Of a stretch of 5,855 nt of DNA, positions 1 through 5,855 are shown in pieces (within the stretch, counting starts at the first letter, position 1; each line of letters begins with the position of its first letter). The stretch comes from CBDUXZ01 sp965371325 [NCBI: uncultured bacterium] (GTDB lineage: Bacteria > JAUYMQ01), in the NCBI GenBank assembly GCA_965371325.1, contig CBDUXZ010000145.1, positions 1-5,855 on the forward strand, given 5' to 3'. The notes under the pieces are model-generated. The model had not been told where the DNA came from. It saw only the letters and a list, made by a program, of their open reading frames with translations, and ran no database searches. A program made the translations under genes and the position numbers.

Positions 1-1389
1 GTAGAAGACCCCCTCCCCCGGATCGACGGCAAACTCCACGCGTAGCTTCTTGAGGGCCCCCTCCAGCGCCCCGGTCGCATGCTCCCATTCTTCTTCCGAA
101 CCCACGTACTTCTCAGGGCGGGTCGATAGGAAGATTTCGTACTCCTCGAAGCCGAAGGTCTTCAGCAACGAAAAGGTAAAGCGCAGGACCTCGGCTATCT
201 CGCTCTCGAGCTGTTCGGGCCTGCAGAAAATGTGGGCGTCGTCCTGGGTGAAACCCCGAACGCGCATGAGACCGTGGAGCACACCCGAGCGTTCGTAACG
301 GTAGACCGTTCCGAGCTCGGCCCAGCGGAACGGAAGATCGCGGTAGCTTCGCGTCTTGCTCTTGAAGATCTGCACGTGGAACGGACAGTTCATCGGCTTC
401 ACGAGGTAATCCGTCTCGTCCACCTCCATGGGGCTGTACATGTTCTCGCTGTAAAAGGAGGTGTGTCCGCTCGTCTCCCAGAGCTTGGACTTGGCAACGT
501 GGGGCGAGGCCACCAGCTCGTAGCCGTTCCGGTAGTGCTCCTCTCTCCAGTGGTTTTCGATAATGTTCCGGACGCGCGCGCCCTTCGGGTGCCAGAGAAT
601 AAGTCCGGGGCCGATCTCTTCCGAAACGCTGTACAGATCGAGTTCCCGGCCGAGCTTTCTGTGATCGCGCCGCCGGGCTTCCAGAAGTCGCTCGAGGTAG
701 GCGTCGAGCTCTTTCTTTGACGGCCAGCTCGTGGCGTAAACCCGCTGCAGCATCGGGTTCTTCTCGGACCCGCGCCAGTAGGCACCCGCCACGCCCGTGA
801 GCTTGAAAGCCTTGATCTTCCCCGACGAGGGAACGTGCGGCCCACGGCAGAGATCCAGAAAGTCGCCCACCTTGTAGAGCGAAATTTCTTCGTCGAGCCC
901 CTCCACGATCTCCTGCTTGTAGCTCTCGTTCTGGTCGCGGAAGAGCTTCACCGCGTCGTCATGCGGAATAACGCGCCGCTCGAAGGGGAGATCGCGGTCG
1001 ATCAGCTCCTTCATTTTTTTTTCAATCGCCGGGAAATCCTCCGGCGTAATCGCGTGCGGCGTGTCGAAGTCGTAGTAGAAGCCGTTCTCGATCACCGGCC
1101 CGATGGCGACCTTCACATCGCCGAAGAGCTCCTTCACGGCCCACGCCATGAGATGGCTGGAGGAGTGGCGGTAAACCTCGAGTCCCTCCGGGGATTTGGG
1201 CGTCAGAATCTCGATATGCGCGTCGTGATCCACGCTCCGCGAGAGATCGACCATCTTGCCGTCGAGCTTGCCCGCAACCGCCTCCCGGGCGAGCCCCTTG
1301 CTGATGCTCTCGGCAACCGCCTGCAGCGTCACGCCCTTCGGAAACCCGCGTACGCTCCCGTCGGGAAGTGTGATTTGAATTTCAGGCAT
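1..1389 (-). CDS. thrS: Threonyl-tRNA synthetase, N-terminal 463 residues (C-terminus beyond window)
   Basis: Charges tRNA-Thr with threonine in the cytoplasm and hydrolyses mischarged Ser-tRNA-Thr. The translation shows the family's domains in order. A TGS domain spans about residues 1-62 (starts MPEIQITLPDGS). The editing domain spans about 63-225, with both metal-site motifs intact: H75xxxH79 in RHSSSH and C181xxxH185 in CRGPH. The class II catalytic core follows, with zinc ligands C335 (in KPMNCPFH) and H386 (in FTQDDAH), which align one residue after E. coli C334 and H385. Motif 2 is present (VYRYERSG, arginine at 364). The reading frame leaves the window at the GEGVFY segment, so the third zinc ligand, motif 3 and the anticodon-binding domain are not seen; the family is usually about 640 residues. 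The ATG at 1389 is the only sensible start, because an in-frame TGA lies at 1402-1404 and later ATGs would remove the TGS domain. Its Shine-Dalgarno is poor (AGAAG only 3 bases away). It lies downstream of tRNA-Val on the same strand. Confidence 0.98.
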   Translation of the reverse strand, partial: MPEIQITLPDGSVRGFPKGVTLQAVAESISKGLAREAVAGKLDGKMVDLSRSVDHDAHIEILTPKSPEGLEVYRHSSSHLMAWAVKELFGDVKVAIGPVIENGFYYDFDTPHAITPEDFPAIEKKMKELIDRDLPFERRVIPHDDAVKLFRDQNESYKQEIVEGLDEEISLYKVGDFLDLCRGPHVPSSGKIKAFKLTGVAGAYWRGSEKNPMLQRVYATSWPSKKELDAYLERLLEARRRDHRKLGRELDLYSVSEEIGPGLILWHPKGARVRNIIENHWREEHYRNGYELVASPHVAKSKLWETSGHTSFYSENMYSPMEVDETDYLVKPMNCPFHVQIFKSKTRSYRDLPFRWAELGTVYRYERSGVLHGLMRVRGFTQDDAHIFCRPEQLESEIAEVLRFTFSLLKTFGFEEYEIFLSTRPEKYVGSEEEWEHATGALEGALKKLRVEFAVDPGEGVFY

Positions 1390-1442
1390 CGACTTCTCGG
1401 CTCAGCCGGTGGGAGTTCGCCCCTCATTGAAGCGCCCGCGGC

Positions 1443-1457
1443 GTCGCCGCAGGCGAC
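1443..1457 (-). other. Small hairpin in the tRNA-Val to thrS spacer
   Basis: A perfect 6-base-pair inverted repeat (GTCGCC / GGCGAC) with a 3-base loop lies 54 bases before the thrS start, in the presumed thrS leader. No T-run follows it in the direction of transcription, so it does not look like an intrinsic terminator. A second, weaker 4-base-pair dyad (cggc-tca-gccg) lies at about 1398-1408, at the place where the thrS ribosome would bind. Known thrS genes use leader structures for control: an autoregulatory operator in E. coli and T-boxes in Firmicutes. I see no T-box consensus here. A regulatory role for these hairpins is inference only. Confidence 0.35.
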
Positions 1458-1510
1458 CGAACGCTAAGACGTGGAGATCCCTCGGAAAACGCGATCGCCT
1501 ACGACAAAAA

Positions 1511-1585
<75 letters not shown>

Positions 1586-1648
1586 GGAATGCCTCGGCGC
1601 TCCCCAAACCCCTCCGGACAGATTGGCGTGCGGAGATTTCGCGGAACG

Positions 1649-1672
1649 AGCCTGTGCCTGGCACAAACGGCT
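1649..1672 (-). repeat. REP-like palindrome in the tRNA-Val leader
   Basis: The core tgtgcctggcaca (1653-1665) is a perfect 6-base inverted repeat around one central base. Outer arms agcc (1649-1652) and ggct (1669-1672) extend it, with a 3-base bulge on one side. As RNA it could form a stem of about 5 pairs with a 3-base loop plus 4 outer pairs. It sits 64 bases upstream of the mature tRNA 5' end. Its form is like short palindromic intergenic repeats of the REP type, but only one copy is in the window, so repeat status cannot be shown here. It could also be a processing signal or an operator. Confidence 0.45.
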
Positions 1673-1677
1673 TTCAC

Positions 1678-1705
1678 GGCAGTAAGACGCAGGGCCTTAA
1701 CTGCC
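1678..1705 (-). other. Potential 5'-end hairpin of the tRNA-Val transcript
   Basis: An inverted repeat GGCAGT (1705-1700) / ACTGCC (1683-1678) is extended inward by AAG / CTT after a one-base bulge and leaves a 9-base loop. The promoter just upstream predicts transcription starting near 1704-1705, so this hairpin would sit at the very 5' end of the primary transcript. Such structures can protect a leader from decay. The assignment rests only on base pairing and promoter spacing. Confidence 0.4.
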
Positions 1706-1710
1706 CGTAA

Positions 1711-1739
1711 TCTATACTTATTCGGCCGATTTCTGTCAA
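1711..1739 (-). promoter_or_regulatory. Sigma-70-type promoter for tRNA-Val (and probably thrS)
   Basis: The minus strand carries a perfect -35 box TTGACA (1739-1734), a spacer of exactly 17 bases, and a -10 box TATAGA (1716-1711), which matches TATAAT at four of six positions including TA at the start. Transcription would start near 1704. The -35 box lies 14 bases after the pgsA stop codon, and the spacing fits a stable-RNA promoter that starts the tRNA-Val transcript with a leader of about 120 bases. No comparably good promoter was seen directly before thrS, so thrS may depend on this one. Confidence 0.8.
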
Positions 1740-1753
1740 GGGGGTAATTTCCG

Positions 1754-2293
1754 CTAAGGGGCCATCCGGAGCCCCTGCCGCAGGTACTGGATCCCCGAGA
1801 CGACCGTCGTGGCGCCCGTTATCAAGTACAGGACGCCCAGGTTGTCGTGGAAGATCAGCGGAAGGGGGAGCGACTCCGTGTGGACCAGCAGGCAGATGCA
1901 GACGGTGGTGAGCTGAACGGCGGTATTCACTTTCCCCATCCGGCTGGGCGAAATCCTGATATCCGCCCCGAGGATCGAGAGGAGGTAGAGCCCGCCCACA
2001 ATGACGACCTCGCGGCTGATCACCAGGACCGCAAGCCAGTCCGGGATAATCTGCTGGACGGCGAGGAGGACGAAGGCGGTGCCCGCGAGGAGCTTGTCGG
2101 CCAGGGGATCCATGAAGGCGCCGATGCTTGTTCGCTGCTTGAAGCGCCGCGCCACATACCCGTCCACGAAATCCGAAATGGCGGCCACGATAAAAATGCC
2201 GAGCGCCCCGCCGTACTCGCCCCTCAGAAGATAGATCACGAAGGGGGGCACAAGAAGGATGCGCAGAATGGTGATGGCATTCGGGATCGTCAT
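1754..2293 (-). CDS. pgsA: CDP-diacylglycerol-glycerol-3-phosphate 3-phosphatidyltransferase (PGP synthase)
   Basis: Integral inner-membrane enzyme that transfers the phosphatidyl group of CDP-diacylglycerol to sn-glycerol 3-phosphate, giving phosphatidylglycerophosphate. This is the committed step to phosphatidylglycerol and cardiolipin. The 179 residues match the family's usual length (about 180). The CDP-alcohol phosphotransferase signature is complete: D44-G45-x2-A48-R49-x8-G58-x3-D62-x3-D66, within DFVDGYVARR and GAFMDPLADK. The N-terminus MTIPNAITILRILLVP is typical of PgsA and leads into the first of about five or six hydrophobic segments (near 7-24, 28-42, 67-84, 86-108, 123-138 and 146-168). 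The start is supported by AGGA at 2301-2304, 7 bases before the ATG. The stop lies 14 bases before the tRNA-Val -35 box, with no terminator hairpin between. Upstream, 90 bases away, is an exported protein of unknown function on the same strand. Sequence motifs separate it from PssA and cardiolipin synthase only by overall pattern and N-terminus. Confidence 0.95.
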   Translation of the reverse strand: MTIPNAITILRILLVPPFVIYLLRGEYGGALGIFIVAAISDFVDGYVARRFKQRTSIGAFMDPLADKLLAGTAFVLLAVQQIIPDWLAVLVISREVVIVGGLYLLSILGADIRISPSRMGKVNTAVQLTTVCICLLVHTESLPLPLIFHDNLGVLYLITGATTVVSGIQYLRQGLRMAP

Positions 2294-2300
2294 GGGGGGA

Positions 2301-2304
2301 TCCT
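2301..2304 (-). promoter_or_regulatory. Ribosome binding site of pgsA
   Basis: AGGA on the minus strand ends 7 bases before the pgsA ATG. It is the clearest Shine-Dalgarno in the window, and it supports the ATG at 2293 as the start. The bases between are a run of C after one T. Confidence 0.65.
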
Positions 2305-2321
2305 ATCTGAAATGCAGCCCG

Positions 2322-2373
2322 GGGAAAACGCTTCGGGAAAATAGCTCGAGAGAACAGGTCGAGAGAACCGGCC
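2322..2373 (-). repeat. Four degenerate 13-base tandem repeats upstream of pgsA
   Basis: Plus-strand units are gggaaaacgcttc (2322-2334), gggaaaatagctc (2335-2347), gagagaacaggtc (2348-2360) and gagagaaccggcc (2361-2373). Neighbouring units agree at 9, 9 and 11 of 13 positions, and every unit begins with a purine-rich half that is invariant at five of its first seven bases (g.ga.aa pattern) and ends in c. On the transcribed strand the units read as pyrimidine-rich (TTCTCTC or TTTTCCC). The array fills most of the 90-base spacer between the exported-protein gene and pgsA. A protein-binding array, a leader element or a decayed microsatellite are all possible; the sequence alone does not decide. 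Confidence 0.6.
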
Positions 2374-2383
2374 GGCTCCCGAT

Positions 2384-3346
2384 TCAGGGGATCAGGTCGG
2401 GGGGCAAGTCAGCGTCTTCGTCACCGAACGGGCCGGCCAGCCCTGCGGCCACGGGCTCGACCCGGACGCGGAACCCTCCCTCCACCGCCCGGGCGGAAAT
2501 CCGGAAGCCGCCCCGCAAAAGCCCGTCGATTCTCTCTGCGGCTTCCCCGGCCTCGCAGCGGCACCGGCCCAGGAGTGTAAAGCGCCCCCGCGTGAACCGC
2601 CGCTCCTCGAGGGTTTCGATCTCGGGAATTTCCGCCCGTATCACATCAAGCACGCGCCGGTATTCACGCCCGTTGAGCGGCCCTTCCAGTGTGATGGAAA
2701 GGGCGCGGGCCGACACGATGGGCCGACCGACAGCGGCGGCCAGGGGCCCGGCGAGGGCCTCCAGGAGCGGACGCGCAGCATGGGCCAGAGCCTCGGCATC
2801 GGCTTGCGCCTCTCCCGCTCCCGTCCCCGTTACGCGGGTGCTCGCGGACTTGAGCCTGAGGGCGTCTTTTGCCCGATAGGCGGTGGCCTCGACGAGCGCG
2901 TCGGTCGTATAGAAAGGCGCGTGACCCCCCGCGCGCCCCCGAATGGCCTCCGCCCGAATAACGAGCGCCACCCCGGCGCCGGCCGCCCTTGCGGCCTCCA
3001 CGGCCGTGGCCGGTGTGAGCGGCAGCGCCGCCTTGGACAAAATCGCGCGGGCTCCGGCCATGTCCGGCACCTTCGATGCGGCGATTACGCCATAGCCGGC
3101 CTCGGCAAAGCCCGCGATCAGGTCCGCCTCCATACGATCAAAACGGGCCTGCTCTCCGGGGCTTGTCCAGGTGCTCACTTCATCCTGGTCGCCCGTTCGA
3201 ACACTCGGAAGAAGGAGGATCTGCACAGCGGCGGGGGTTTGCGCGGCGCTCGCGCCGGCCGAAAGAAATATCGGCACAAACGCCAGGAGGGCCGCACCGA
3301 GACGCGCGTGAAGGGCCGCGGCCCGGCGAGCGGGCGCACTACCCAT
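2384..3346 (-). CDS. Exported protein of unknown function between dnaE and pgsA
   Basis: I do not recognise this gene with certainty. From the ATG at 3346 it encodes 320 residues with a clear Sec signal peptide: arginines at 7, 8 and 15, a hydrophobic core at about 17-30, and an Ala-Ser-Ala signal peptidase I site at 32-34. There is no lipobox, so a soluble periplasmic protein is likely. Residues 41-135 look like an alpha/beta domain (strand QILLLPS, then helices and strand VALVIRA), the style of CsgG/TolB-N-like proteins. Residues 216-298 suggest a compact strand-helix-strand-strand-helix-strand module (SITLEG, GREYRRVLDVIRAEIPEI, GRFTLLGRCRC, EAAERIDGLL, FRVRV), somewhat like the end of DUF2066 proteins. 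Two cysteines, C262 and C264, lie in it. The frame stays open upstream to 3502, but that part is dnaE in another frame, and the signal peptide decides for 3346. The start overlaps the dnaE stop by 8 bases and lacks a good Shine-Dalgarno, so translation is probably coupled. pgsA follows after 90 bases. Confidence 0.8.
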   Translation of the reverse strand: MGSAPARRAAALHARLGAALLAFVPIFLSAGASAAQTPAAVQILLLPSVRTGDQDEVSTWTSPGEQARFDRMEADLIAGFAEAGYGVIAASKVPDMAGARAILSKAALPLTPATAVEAARAAGAGVALVIRAEAIRGRAGGHAPFYTTDALVEATAYRAKDALRLKSASTRVTGTGAGEAQADAEALAHAARPLLEALAGPLAAAVGRPIVSARALSITLEGPLNGREYRRVLDVIRAEIPEIETLEERRFTRGRFTLLGRCRCEAGEAAERIDGLLRGGFRISARAVEGGFRVRVEPVAAGLAGPFGDEDADLPPDLIP

Positions 3347-5855
3347 GGGGATGCGCCGTGCCCGGATCGCCCAAAGGATCGTCGATGGGTTCGTACTCGT
3401 CGTAGCTGGCCAGATCTTCCAGGGCCGCCGCTTCGGCGAGATCGATGACCGAACCCGCGGCAAGCTCCGGGCCGGTCTCCTTCTCGGGGAAGGTCGCGCC
3501 AAACTCGGCCTCGAGCATCTCCTCGAGCGAGGCGGAGGGTCTTACCCAAAGGGTCTCGGGAAGGGCGATGATCGTTTCGCTGCGATTTGGAACCACCAGG
3601 TGCAGGATGGCCGGGCAGGGCCCCGGATGAGCCTCGATAATCGCTTTCAGCCGTTCGATGTGGTCGGCCGAAAGCCCCGGCGCGGCGAGCTGCAGGTGGA
3701 AGGGAACGGCGAGGCGCTCCTGCACCTCGGTGAGCGGAAATATCTTCTTGGCGATGATCTTCTCGGTCTCCCCGCCGTGCTCGACGGTGCCCATCACGAG
3801 GATGGGCGTTTCGGAGCCCAGAAGCGTGCTCGCCTCGGCGTAGGTATCGGGGAACACGATGACCTCGATGAAGCCGTCGAGATCTTCCAGGGAGACAAAG
3901 CCCATGAGCTTGCCCTTTTTGGTCCGCACCTCGCGCAGTGACTGCACCACGCCCCCGAGCTTGATCTCGCGTCCGTCCGTGATTCGCGCGACCTCCGACG
4001 TCCGCGCGTCAGTAAATCGCCGCAGAAGGTCTGCGTGCTGGGCGAGCGGGTGCCCCGTGATGTAGAAGCCGAGGGATTCCTTCTCATAGGCCAGGATCTG
4101 GTTCTCCGGCCACTCGGGAACGGGCTCCGCCCCCGGCGCCTCCGTAATCTCGCTCGCGTTGCCGAACAGATTGAACTGGCCGGATGCGCGCTCCCGCGCC
4201 TCCTTCTGGCCCACGTCGAGTGCGCGATCGAGACCCGCCATGAGACCCGCCCGGGTGGTGTTTCGCTTCCGCGCAATGCTGTCGAAGGCGCCGCATTTTA
4301 TGAGGCTCTCGGCCACGCGCCGGTTCACGCGCCCGAGATCCACTCGTCGTGAGAACTCTTCCAGGCTCGCAAACGGGCCGCCCTCCTCTTCTCCTCCCCC
4401 CCCTCCCCGGGCGGCGAGAATGGACTCCACGGCCCCCTCCCCCACGTTTTTCACCGCGGCCAGGCCGAAGCGGATCTTCCCTTCGACCACCGCGAAGTCG
4501 CTCTGACTCTCGTTCACGTCGGGAGGGAGAACGTCGATCTTGTGATCGCGGCAGGACGCCATGTAGATCATGATCTTGTCGGTGTTCTGCTTCTCGCTCG
4601 AGAGCAGCGCCGCCATGAACTCGACGGGGTGGTGGGTCTTCAGGCAGGCCGTCTGGTAGGCAATGAGACCGTAGGCGGCGCTGTGCGACTTGTTGAAACC
4701 GTACTTGGCGAATTTCGCCATCTGATCGAAGACCTTCAGCGCCTTTCTTTCGTTGATTTTGTTGCGCCGCGCGCCCTGCAGGAAGCGCTCCCGCTGCCGG
4801 TCCATCTCTTCCGGAATTTTCTTTCCCATGGCGCGGCGGAGAAGATCGGCCTCGGCCATCGAAAATCCGGCAAGGGTCGCCGCGATCTGCATCACCTGTT
4901 CCTGGTAGACGATCGTGCCGTAGGTGTCCTTGAGGATGGGCTCCAGTTCGGGCAACGCGTACTGGACCTCGACCTTTCCGTGCCGGCGCTTTAGAAAATC
5001 GTCCACCATGCCCGACTCGAGGGGCCCCGGACGGTAGAGCGCAAGGAGCGCGATGATGTCTTCCATCCGCTCGGGCTTGAGCTTTATGAGCAGCTCGGTC
5101 ATGCCGCTCGACTCGAGCTGAAAGATCCCCCGTGCATCGCCGCGCCCCAGCAGCGCGTAGACCTCCGGGTCTTCAAGGGAGATCTTCCGGATGTCGAAGG
5201 ATTCAAAACCGGGTTTGCGCCGAATCATCTTCACGGCCCGATCGATGAGCGTCAGCGTTCGGAGGCCCAGGAAGTCGAACTTGATGAGCCCGATCTTCTC
5301 AACGCACTTCATGTCGTACTGGGTGACGACCGAGCCCTTGTTGTCCATGTAGAGGGGGACGTGCTCGATGAGGGGGGTGTTGGAGATCACCACGCCGGCC
5401 GCGTGCGTGGAGGCATGGCGCGCGAGCCCTTCGAGAATTTGTGCCGTCGCCATAAGCTCGGCAACCCGCGGGTCGCTCTTCTCGAGCGCCTTCAGTTTGG
5501 GCTGCTGGGCCAGGGCTTCCCTGAGGGTGATGTTGAGCTGATTCGGAACGAGCTTGGCAATGCGATCGACCTCTCCGTAGGGAAGATCCAAAACGCGCCC
5601 GACATCGCGGATTGCCGCCTTCGCCTGCATCTTTCCGAAGGTGATGATCTGGGCGACGTTCGAGGGGCCGCCGTACTGCGCCTGGACGTAGCGGATGACC
5701 TCGTCACGTCCCTCGATGCAGAAGTCAACGTCGATGTCGGGCGGGGTCACGCGCTCGGGATTCAGGAAGCGTTCGAAGAAGAGATCGTAACGGATGGGAT
5801 CGATGTCGGTGATCCCGAGCGAGTAGGCGACGAGGCTGCCGGCGGCGGACCCCCG
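3339..5855 (-). CDS. dnaE: DNA polymerase III alpha subunit, C-terminal 838 residues (N-terminus beyond window)
   Basis: Catalytic subunit of the replicative DNA polymerase. The frame is open from the window edge, where it begins in the conserved RGSAAGSLVAY segment, to the TAG at 3339-3341. E. coli DnaE is 1160 residues, so about 360 (the PHP domain and first part of the palm) are missing. In window residues: palm with catalytic acids in PDIDVDFC (D40, D42, D44) and D194 in KFDFLGLRTLTLID; HASTHAAGVVIS in the thumb region; fingers with VYQEQVMQIA and YGFNKSHSAAYG (from 385); tandem helix-hairpin-helix from about 459 (GLAAVKNVGEGAVES); a beta-clamp-binding motif QFNLF at 560-564; an OB fold at about 628-707; a C-terminal module (HPGPCPAILHLVV) to about 787; and an acidic tail. 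All expected motifs are intact, and the type is DnaE1 rather than PolC or ImuC-type DnaE2. Oddity: a glycine/glutamate-rich insert encoded by a pure purine tract at 4381-4408. The gene end overlaps the next gene by 8 bases. Confidence 0.98.
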   Translation of the reverse strand, partial: RGSAAGSLVAYSLGITDIDPIRYDLFFERFLNPERVTPPDIDVDFCIEGRDEVIRYVQAQYGGPSNVAQIITFGKMQAKAAIRDVGRVLDLPYGEVDRIAKLVPNQLNITLREALAQQPKLKALEKSDPRVAELMATAQILEGLARHASTHAAGVVISNTPLIEHVPLYMDNKGSVVTQYDMKCVEKIGLIKFDFLGLRTLTLIDRAVKMIRRKPGFESFDIRKISLEDPEVYALLGRGDARGIFQLESSGMTELLIKLKPERMEDIIALLALYRPGPLESGMVDDFLKRRHGKVEVQYALPELEPILKDTYGTIVYQEQVMQIAATLAGFSMAEADLLRRAMGKKIPEEMDRQRERFLQGARRNKINERKALKVFDQMAKFAKYGFNKSHSAAYGLIAYQTACLKTHHPVEFMAALLSSEKQNTDKIMIYMASCRDHKIDVLPPDVNESQSDFAVVEGKIRFGLAAVKNVGEGAVESILAARGGGGGEEEGGPFASLEEFSRRVDLGRVNRRVAESLIKCGAFDSIARKRNTTRAGLMAGLDRALDVGQKEARERASGQFNLFGNASEITEAPGAEPVPEWPENQILAYEKESLGFYITGHPLAQHADLLRRFTDARTSEVARITDGREIKLGGVVQSLREVRTKKGKLMGFVSLEDLDGFIEVIVFPDTYAEASTLLGSETPILVMGTVEHGGETEKIIAKKIFPLTEVQERLAVPFHLQLAAPGLSADHIERLKAIIEAHPGPCPAILHLVVPNRSETIIALPETLWVRPSASLEEMLEAEFGATFPEKETGPELAAGSVIDLAEAAALEDLASYDEYEPIDDPLGDPGTAHPHG
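4381..4408 (-). repeat. Homopurine tract with a G8 run inside dnaE
   Basis: Twenty-eight consecutive bases are pyrimidines on the plus strand, hence purines on the coding strand, and they include eight C in a row at 4396-4403. The tract encodes a Gly5-Glu3-Gly-like insert between the helix-hairpin-helix helix VESILAAR and the conserved PFASLEEF segment. The reading frame is continuous through it. The tract is unlike the rest of dnaE, which is balanced. Likely a slippage-prone low-complexity expansion in a surface loop. Confidence 0.6.

Noticed and set aside
232-720. Open frame on the plus strand, and others like it at 835-1467, 1847-2344 and 2780-3448
   Set aside because: They lie opposite thrS, pgsA and the exported-protein gene, whose translations match known families or a signal peptide. 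GC-rich sequence leaves long open antisense frames, and none of these proteins shows a recognisable motif.
1491-1498. GCGATCGC octamer identical to the cyanobacterial HIP1 sequence
   Set aside because: I noted only this copy; a single 8-base palindrome is expected by chance in GC-rich DNA, and the window has no other cyanobacterial sign.
1390-1510. T-box riboswitch upstream of thrS
   Set aside because: No T-box consensus (GGGTGG-type bulge sequence) and no specifier or terminator/antiterminator pair is visible, and the spacer is too short for a typical T-box.
2322-2373. CRISPR array
   Set aside because: The units are 13 bases, directly abutting, degenerate and without spacers.
3347-3502. 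Longer start for the exported protein at 3502
   Set aside because: The extra 52 residues are dnaE in another frame, rich in Arg, Pro and Ser. Starting at 3346 gives a textbook signal peptide and a stop/start overlap.
4381-4408. G-quadruplex or programmed frameshift in the dnaE G-rich tract
   Set aside because: The fourth G-run is 12 bases away from the first three, which makes a weak quadruplex. The zero frame continues for hundreds of conserved residues, so no frameshift is needed.

Overview
The window is a GC-rich stretch of an ordinary bacterial chromosome, and every gene I can support lies on the minus strand. Read in the direction of transcription (right to left) it holds: the last 838 residues of dnaE (DNA polymerase III alpha subunit); an exported protein of unknown function whose start overlaps the dnaE stop; pgsA (phosphatidylglycerophosphate synthase); a tRNA-Val(GAC) gene with its own strong promoter; and the first 463 residues of thrS (threonyl-tRNA synthetase). 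Both outer genes run off the window.

The organism is probably a Gram-negative bacterium of deltaproteobacterial grade or a related uncultured GC-rich lineage. The grounds are GC-rich codons, an encoded CCA tail on the tRNA, an exported protein with a Sec signal peptide, and the order tRNA-Val then thrS, which I recall from several deltaproteobacteria. This is an inference and no marker in the window fixes the phylum.

Layout: positions 3339-5855 are dnaE. Positions 2384-3346 are the exported protein, translationally coupled to dnaE by an 8-base overlap. Positions 2294-2383 are a short spacer with four degenerate 13-base tandem repeats and the pgsA ribosome binding site. Positions 1754-2293 are pgsA. 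Positions 1390-1753 hold no protein gene: they contain a near-consensus sigma-70-type promoter just after the pgsA stop, a leader with two inverted repeats, the tRNA gene, and a 121-base spacer with a small hairpin before thrS. Positions 1-1389 are thrS.

The parts are mostly housekeeping: replication, acidic phospholipid synthesis and translation. dnaE, the exported protein and pgsA look like one transcription unit. tRNA-Val and thrS look like a second unit started by the promoter at 1711-1739, with possible read-through from pgsA because no terminator is visible between them. I see no mobile element, CRISPR array, defence system or other accessory system. The points most worth a second look are the unassigned exported protein, the 13-base repeats before pgsA, and the structured leader of tRNA-Val.
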